Assembly (NCBI GenBank): GCA_947502805.1
Contig: CANNBR010000030.1
Coordinates: 1-9,494, forward strand
Origin: a bacterium
GTDB lineage: Bacteria > Babelota > Babeliae > Babelales > CAIQNR01
DNA length: 9,494 nt
Reading direction: 5' to 3'
Below are positions 5,539-9,494 of this stretch, in pieces. The notes under the pieces were generated by a model. The model did not search any database, was not told the DNA's origin, and worked only from the letters and a program-made list of their open reading frames with translations. The position numbers and the translations under genes were made by a program. Every line of letters starts with the position of its first letter. The stretch's first letter is position 1.

Positions 5539-5571
5539 ACTAATATGACTGAGGCGAAAGGATGATCCGCA

Positions 5572-6291
5572 CTAACCTGATTTTTTAGATAATTTTTTAA
5601 ATGCTTCAGGGCAAGGATTATCTGCCACAAACTGTTTTATGATCTGCGCCGCTTCTTGCGCAGACATTTTTGAGGTATCAACTTCAAGGTCGTACATCCC
5701 ATGAGCATGCACCGTATCATAATGGCTACGCGCATGGCCTACCGGAGATGTTCCTCGAGCCTGTTCGCGTTCTTCTAGAACTTCAAGCGGTATCGTTATT
5801 CCAATAAAATAGACTTTGTAATCTTTCAACGCATGTACCAGTTCAGGTAACCACTCTTTTTCATACAAAATATAATCAATCACCACACTGTTACCCGCTG
5901 CAGCATAGGCGGCAAATGCATTATGCATGCCAGTCACTACACGACGGCCAGCCTTGCCAATGTTTAGGGTGATAACTTGATGGCCTTCTGCATCAACTGT
6001 TGTAGCAATACCTCGGACAAATTCTCCTCCAACATACGATTGTCCGTCAGGAAAATCATGCGGCAAGATCGCATCAAAAAAACCATCTACCCCAACAGTT
6101 AGGTACAGCTCATTCATGGCCTTTTGAACTTCTTTTTGTAACGTCGATTTTCCCGCAGCTGATGGCCCATTCAAAATAATAATGGTTCCTGATTTTAACT
6201 GAGGGGCCGCTATTTCTTTTCTGTGATTATGAACGTAATATCCCAGCCCATAGGCCATACAAAATACCAGCAAAAGACGTATCATTTTCAT
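5572..6291 (-). CDS. Chloramphenicol phosphotransferase-like P-loop kinase with N-terminal anchor
   Basis: A 239-residue protein. Residues 4-20 form one hydrophobic span after a basic start, most likely a signal anchor since no clear cleavage site follows. The P-loop kinase domain begins at GTIIILNGPSAAGKST; G42-T50 is Walker A. GVD (67-69) matches the segment of chloramphenicol phosphotransferase that holds its essential aspartate. Later features fit that family: SVVIDYILYE (135-144), REQARGTSPVGHARSH (175-190) as the Arg-rich lid, and YDLEVDTSKMSAQEAA (200-215) before the last helix. In Streptomyces the enzyme phosphorylates chloramphenicol; relatives elsewhere are mostly uncharacterised kinases, so the substrate here is unknown. 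GGGA lies five bases before the ATG, and a 26-codon ORF overlaps the start by ATGA. Confidence 0.75.
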   Translation of the reverse strand: MKMIRLLLVFCMAYGLGYYVHNHRKEIAAPQLKSGTIIILNGPSAAGKSTLQKEVQKAMNELYLTVGVDGFFDAILPHDFPDGQSYVGGEFVRGIATTVDAEGHQVITLNIGKAGRRVVTGMHNAFAAYAAAGNSVVIDYILYEKEWLPELVHALKDYKVYFIGITIPLEVLEEREQARGTSPVGHARSHYDTVHAHGMYDLEVDTSKMSAQEAAQIIKQFVADNPCPEAFKKLSKKSG

Positions 6292-6368
6292 ATTTCCCGT
6301 TCAATGACTTTCAAATCACGGACGATAAAGGCGTTTTCAAATACGATGTATTCTGCCGCAACTACCAT
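6288..6368 (-). CDS. 26-codon ORF translationally coupled to the kinase-like gene
   Basis: ATG at 6368-6366 to TGA at 6290-6288 encodes MVVAAEYIVFENAFIVRDLK plus VIEREI. The stop overlaps the kinase-like gene's ATG as ATGA, the classic layout for translational coupling. An in-frame stop lies directly before the ATG, and no good Shine-Dalgarno is seen. The strand-like, acidic-basic pattern looks like real protein. It could be a leader peptide or the C-terminal relic of a lost upstream gene; I do not recognise the family. Confidence 0.4.
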   Translation of the reverse strand: MVVAAEYIVFENAFIVRDLKVIEREI

Positions 6369-6396
6369 TCACTGGGAATGACAGGATTTTTTTTAC

Positions 6397-7320
6397 TTAC
6401 TCACGAGTTGTGATGTAACGATATAAAATACTGTGTTGTAAAATCATGGCGTTGCGCGTAAACGCAGAAAGATCTTCAGGATATGCTTTAAGTTTCTGGT
6501 ACAGTATTTTATCGGAAATAAGGGCGCACATTCCATGTGCTAATTGTTGTACTTTGCGTGGTTCATAAAGAAAGCCATTTTTTCCATCGAGCACTAAGTC
6601 GCTTATGCCTCCGACGTTGTAGGCAAGTACCGGTAATTTTAGAAAACGAGCCTCTACCGCTGCGCACGGTAATCCTTCCCAGAGTGAGGACATAACAAAA
6701 ACGTGCCACTGCTTCATCAGCGGAGCTACGTCGTCTTGCCAGCCATGAAGAGTAATCACCTGTTCAAGATTGTGAATTGCAATCCATGATTCTATTTCTG
6801 GCCGTAACGAACCATCGCCGATGATTTCAAGGCGAGTGTGATGGTAGTGGCGATGGACGTCTTTAAAAGCTTGGAGTAGATCAAAGAGGTTTTTTTGTTT
6901 TTTAAAGCACGATACGGTACCAAAAGTAAAAGGTACGTTTTTATCAAGGGGGGCAATCTGAGCAGGGTGAAATTTTTCATCATCAATAGCTGCGCGAATC
7001 AGACTGTTTTTGCGCGAAAACCAAGGCAGAAGTCGACAGCCAGTTTTTTGGTCTTCTGTTGACACGCACACATAATGAGTGGTAACGAGTGCGGTAAAAA
7101 GCTCTATAATATAGGCGGATATATAGCCAAGTTTTGATTGATGTTGGTGAAAACCAAATCCATGGACCGTATGAAATCGTTGTTTGATGCCAGCAAAAAA
7201 ACCAGCCCAGCGGCCAAGGTAGCCAGCTTTAGTGCTATGGGTATGTACGATAATAGTGGGGTGTTCAGATTTTAACTTTTTTAGTTCTTTAATAAGTAAA
7301 AAAAAAAGTTTTGAAATCAT
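6397..7320 (-). CDS. GT4 family glycosyltransferase, C-terminal part of a frameshifted gene
   Basis: Carries most of a GT-B retaining glycosyltransferase, transferring a sugar from a nucleotide-sugar to an envelope or lipid acceptor at the cytosolic membrane face. Visible parts: VHTHSTKAGYLGRWAG (25-40) and HTVHGF (50-55) of the N-terminal Rossmann domain; IGDGSLRPEIE (167-177); LHGWQDDVAPL (191-201); and the donor-site EX7E motif E215...E223 in SLWEGLPCAAVEA, followed by NVGGISDLV. The ATG at 7320 has no ribosome site, and the first ten codons overlap the upstream fragment in another frame, so this is not a natural start. Joined with 7289-7546 it would give a normal GT4 length of about 380 residues. 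It lies downstream of the ATP synthase genes on the same strand. Confidence 0.75.
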   Translation of the reverse strand: MISKLFFLLIKELKKLKSEHPTIIVHTHSTKAGYLGRWAGFFAGIKQRFHTVHGFGFHQHQSKLGYISAYIIELFTALVTTHYVCVSTEDQKTGCRLLPWFSRKNSLIRAAIDDEKFHPAQIAPLDKNVPFTFGTVSCFKKQKNLFDLLQAFKDVHRHYHHTRLEIIGDGSLRPEIESWIAIHNLEQVITLHGWQDDVAPLMKQWHVFVMSSLWEGLPCAAVEARFLKLPVLAYNVGGISDLVLDGKNGFLYEPRKVQQLAHGMCALISDKILYQKLKAYPEDLSAFTRNAMILQHSILYRYITTRE

Positions 7321-7546
7321 TTTTTAGATTCGAAAAAGAGCATTCTCGTTTAAGCGAGGGAAGAAGGATAACGTTGGGATTGTTTTGTACTTCTGCAACT
7401 AATGGCCCTTCGGTTCCTGAAATAAGCCACGTTTCATGATTTTTGTTTTTTAGTTCGTGAAAAAGAGAAAGACACACTTTTTGTGCTCCACCTAACTCTA
7501 ATTTGGTAACGATATAAATGACTGGTGCATTTTCCTTTTTTAGCAT
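7289..7546 (-). CDS. GT4 family glycosyltransferase, N-terminal fragment (frameshifted)
   Basis: Encodes the family start: a hydrophobic beta strand then KLELGGAQKVCLSLFHEL, the first Gly-rich turn and helix of GT4 enzymes, then HETWLISGTEGPL. The frame ends at 7289-7291, right after a run of ten T in the sense strand (A run 7298-7307 on plus). Removing one T continues it as DFKTFFLLIKELKK into the downstream frame. GGTG lies six bases before the ATG. It begins 16 bases after the c-subunit stop, so it is probably the next gene of the ATP synthase transcript. It may be a true frameshift mutation, a slippage-rescued gene, or a homopolymer sequencing error. Confidence 0.7.
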   Translation of the reverse strand: MLKKENAPVIYIVTKLELGGAQKVCLSLFHELKNKNHETWLISGTEGPLVAEVQNNPNVILLPSLKRECSFSNLKNDFKTFFFTY

Positions 7547-7562
7547 TAGGCACCGCTTTTGT

Positions 7563-8537
7563 TTAGATGGAAATCAGAAGAAATACTGAAATAACAAGTG
7601 CATATACTGCGCTTGTTTCTATAAGAACCTGACTGAAAAAACTTATTTTTGAAACTTCACTATAGAGTTCAGGTTTACTTGAAAAAACTTTGCATGCTTG
7701 AGCAGTAAGCCGTCCTGAACTAATACCAACGCCAAGAGTTCCAATCGCCATTACGGCACCTGCAGCGATGTACACAATTCCTTGGTAGTCCGGTTTGTTA
7801 GCACTGTTTATGTTAAGAAGAAAAAGAGCAATAACAAGGCAAAAAATGATAGCTGATTCTATTAAGGCAGCGCTTATTACGGTAAAAGAAAGTACTTTTG
7901 AAAAAGATGATCTGTTAATTCCAACGCTTCTACAAGCTTCTTCAGAAAGGCGAGCAAGGCCAATGACAGGACCAATACTTCCTATGCCAATACAAAGGCC
8001 GGCTCCAATACATCGAAGGCTATCTGCAAGTTGGGTAATTGATTCAAGCTGTTTCAAAATAAACATAGAAACAATGAGTCCAAAAATAATGGGCGTTTGC
8101 ATAAGTGATTGCGTAATCCCCATCAGGAGTTGAATTTTATTACTTAAAAAAGGTTGGCGGGCAATGGCAAGGCATGCTTGCCGTGCAGGTAGACAAGAAA
8201 GCAGGCCTGCAATGGCGCCTCCTACCCCAATGGCAAGAGCGATCCCTAGTTCTCCATAATGGATGTAAGCAGCATTTTCAAAGGTGGCATGAGGCCCCAC
8301 CACAATAAGAAGTTGAAAGCCGATAATAAAACTTATAATGGCAGCAGTTTCAATAAGTACGAGTGCAATAAGAAGCGTTCTGCTAATTTCACTGCGTGCG
8401 TGAGGTTGAAGGTTAAGTGCTTCAAGCGCAGCTGAACAGGTAAGAGCTTGTCCAAAACTTACTCCTAATGAAGGAAGAATAACGGCTAAGGCACAGGAAC
8501 CGTAATGACAAAGTGAAGAGGAAAGATCGAGCATCAT
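7563..8537 (-). CDS. atpE: F0 ATP synthase subunit c with four fused hairpins
   Basis: A normal F-type c subunit is about 80 residues with two helices; this one is 324, with eight predicted membrane helices in four c-type repeats at about 12-80, 95-163, 173-242 and 252-323. Ion-binding positions fall 80-84 residues apart: E63 (LIETA), Q147 (LMQTP), E227 (LIESA), E307 (LIETS). First helices are Gly/Ala-rich: GVGGAIAG in unit 2, GAGLCIGIGSIGP in unit 3. The polar loop of unit 2 reads ARQP, the classic c-subunit loop; the other loops are altered (LQP, GINR, SKP). Unit 1 has GQ at 29-30 aligned with Gln32 of Na+-binding c rings. The ring would be built from a few such chains. The ATG overlaps the atpB stop as ATGA, so the two are coupled. 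Identity as a c-type proteolipid is firm; ion and stoichiometry are inference. Confidence 0.85.
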   Translation of the reverse strand: MMLDLSSSLCHYGSCALAVILPSLGVSFGQALTCSAALEALNLQPHARSEISRTLLIALVLIETAAIISFIIGFQLLIVVGPHATFENAAYIHYGELGIALAIGVGGAIAGLLSCLPARQACLAIARQPFLSNKIQLLMGITQSLMQTPIIFGLIVSMFILKQLESITQLADSLRCIGAGLCIGIGSIGPVIGLARLSEEACRSVGINRSSFSKVLSFTVISAALIESAIIFCLVIALFLLNINSANKPDYQGIVYIAAGAVMAIGTLGVGISSGRLTAQACKVFSSKPELYSEVSKISFFSQVLIETSAVYALVISVFLLISI

Positions 8538-9301
8538 TCTATGACCTTTTCTAGAGTAGTAGTGGTATCAGGTTTATTTTCTTCATGCGCAAGGGCAAGA
8601 GAAAGATAGGTAAGTGAAAGCATGGCAAAAACAAATGCCTGAATAAGACCTTCAAAGATACCAAAAAAAAGATTAATAATAAGTCCAAGACCACAAAAAT
8701 TAGCAATGTTTAAAAAAATATTTTCTCCTGCAAATCCAAACCAGATATGAGAAATTACCATGCCTCCTAAAATGTTTCCAAAGAGTCGGAATGAAATTGA
8801 AATGAGGGATGAAAATTTTCCCATGATATGAAGAGGAAACATAAAAAAAAGTGGTTCAAAAAATTCTTTAAGATAGCCACGAAAGCCATGTTCTTTGATG
8901 GCAAAAAAATCGCGATACAAAAGGCCTAAAATGCCAAGAGCAACGGTGGTATTTAAATCGGTAGTTGGTTCATCAAGAAAGGGAAGGACACCAACCGTGT
9001 TACAGATAAGAATGAAAAAGAAAAGAGAAGCAATAAAGCTAAAATGCTTGTAGGTAAAATGGCCAAGTGCTTCAGTGACCATATCCATAAGGGCGCTAAT
9101 AGTTTCAAGAAGGCAAAAGCGAAGATGACTGTCTTTATTGGCAAGGGATCGTTTGAGTAAAAATATAAGTCCAAAAATGATTCCTAAGATTGCCCAGGTG
9201 CTTACAACAGTGGGAATAATGACGTTAAAAAACGGATGGGTTATGCCGAAAAACGACAGGAGAGACCATGATGCTTTTTCGCCTAAAACGTTAATGTTCA
9301 T
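8534..9301 (-). CDS. atpB: F0 ATP synthase subunit a
   Basis: A 255-residue integral membrane protein forming the two ion half-channels beside the c ring. It shows PTTDLNTT (112-119), the amphipathic stretch HGFRGYLKEFFEP (138-150), and SISFRLFGNILGG (168-180), where R172 is the essential arginine facing the c-ring carboxylates. The last helices carry EGLIQAFVFAMLSLTYLS (217-234), with the usual Glu, Gln and Tyr. Five or six membrane spans are visible, and length is normal. The gene overlaps the preceding AtpR/AtpI-like gene by 11 bases and the c subunit by four, so all three are one translation-coupled operon. Its partner here is the tetra-hairpin c protein. Confidence 0.92.
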   Translation of the reverse strand: MNINVLGEKASWSLLSFFGITHPFFNVIIPTVVSTWAILGIIFGLIFLLKRSLANKDSHLRFCLLETISALMDMVTEALGHFTYKHFSFIASLFFFILICNTVGVLPFLDEPTTDLNTTVALGILGLLYRDFFAIKEHGFRGYLKEFFEPLFFMFPLHIMGKFSSLISISFRLFGNILGGMVISHIWFGFAGENIFLNIANFCGLGLIINLFFGIFEGLIQAFVFAMLSLTYLSLALAHEENKPDTTTTLEKVIE

Positions 9302-9494
9302 GTGAGCGTACCTTCTTCTGCAAGACTGCTAACCAAAACCCCCCAAAAAAAGAGGCTAGAACTAGTATAATGTTGAGTGAAGGGGTGCGCAATACATAGA
9401 GGCAAAGAAGTGCAAGTAACCCAAGCCGCAGAAAGGAAGAAACAAAGAAAAGAAAAAACTTCCTGCTAGGCAAGAAGTTTGATGCAGTTTTAAA
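9291..9494 (-). CDS. AtpR- or AtpI-like ATP synthase accessory membrane protein (partial, runs off window)
   Basis: The frame is open to the right edge, so only the C-terminal part is seen. A TTG at 9473 could be read as a start, but the frame continues upstream without a stop (FKTASNF before it), so I treat it as partial. Two helices are visible: FFVSSFLRLGLLALLCLYVL and SLNIILVLASFFGGFWLAVL, with an arginine inside the first. An Arg in the SFLRL context before a final Gly-containing helix is typical of AtpR, the small subunit placed before atpB in N-ATPase operons; AtpI of ordinary F-type operons is the alternative. Both are thought to help c-ring assembly. It overlaps atpB by 11 bases. Confidence 0.55.
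   Translation of the reverse strand, partial: FKTASNFLPSRKFFLFFVSSFLRLGLLALLCLYVLRTPSLNIILVLASFFGGFWLAVLQKKVRSHEH

Larger units (their letters stand above)
5443..5549. repeat. 107-bp two-hairpin terminator module, copy 2
   Basis: Direct repeat of 3366-3472 with one mismatch. Here it sits between convergent genes (Nudix on plus, kinase-like on minus), so both hairpins have a gene to terminate. That makes this the more natural, perhaps original, setting. The repeat period is 2077 bases and 1970 bases lie between the copies. Confidence 0.9.

Noticed and set aside
3366..5549. Transposon or insertion sequence bounded by the 107-bp repeats
   Set aside because: The repeats are direct terminator modules; there is no transposase and no target duplication, so I call it only a repeat-flanked cassette.
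7795..8133. Open plus-strand frame of 112 codons
   Set aside because: Lies wholly antisense to the fused c-subunit gene and reads as an arginine-rich shadow of its codons.
8953..9174. Open minus-strand frame of 73 codons inside atpB
   Set aside because: Alternative frame of a well-supported gene; hydrophobic text follows from the membrane-protein codons.
1..9494. tRNA, rRNA, CRISPR arrays, riboswitches
   Set aside because: No cloverleaf arms with a TTCGA-type loop, no rRNA text, no regularly spaced repeats and no riboswitch core were seen by eye.

Overview
The window looks like part of a low-GC chromosome from a host-associated bacterium with a reduced, decaying genome. Supporting signs are short secreted ankyrin-like and signal-anchored proteins, several broken genes, homopolymer frameshifts and gene relics in the spacers. 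The mix (ankyrin protein, chloramphenicol-phosphotransferase-like kinase, exported Nudix enzyme, odd ATP synthase operon) would fit Candidatus Dependentiae (TM6/Babeliae) or a similar intracellular lineage. That placement is inference from gene content; no marker gene here proves it.

Layout. 1-260: the 3' end of a plus-strand gene and a terminator. 260-1752 (minus): a cystathionine beta-synthase/cysteine synthase gene followed 17 bp later by a small secreted ankyrin-like protein, with a good sigma-70-type promoter at 1839-1867. 2058-2714 (plus): a MazG/dCTPase-like protein made of two tandem halves, the second catalytically degenerate. 2789-2946: a palindromic repeat relic and a frameshifted, truncated GIY-YIG nuclease relic. 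2978-3337 (plus): a SnoaL/NTF2-like protein. 3366-3472 and 5443-5549: two copies (106 of 107 bases identical) of a two-hairpin, bidirectional terminator module. They enclose a cassette holding the 3' relic of a MNT nucleotidyltransferase gene, a HEPN protein with the HepT-type RX4HXY motif, a 26-residue membrane peptide, and a Nudix hydrolase with a signal peptide.

5572-9494 is all minus strand. Transcription runs from the right edge: the C-terminal part of an AtpR/AtpI-like protein, ATP synthase subunit a (atpB), an extraordinary 324-residue subunit c made of four fused c-type hairpins (eight membrane helices; carboxylates E63, E227, E307 and a glutamine at Q147), and a GT4 glycosyltransferase split by a frameshift in a run of ten T. 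A 26-codon ORF then overlaps the start of a signal-anchored chloramphenicol-phosphotransferase-like kinase by ATGA. The R-B-E order, the c-subunit motifs (Q30, ET/ES after the glutamate) and the Arg-bearing two-helix protein resemble N-ATPase/Na+-type F0 operons, although the usual atpF does not follow.

The strongest candidates for something undescribed are the tetra-hairpin c subunit and the terminator-flanked HEPN/small-peptide/Nudix cassette whose MNT partner is broken exactly at the repeat edge.
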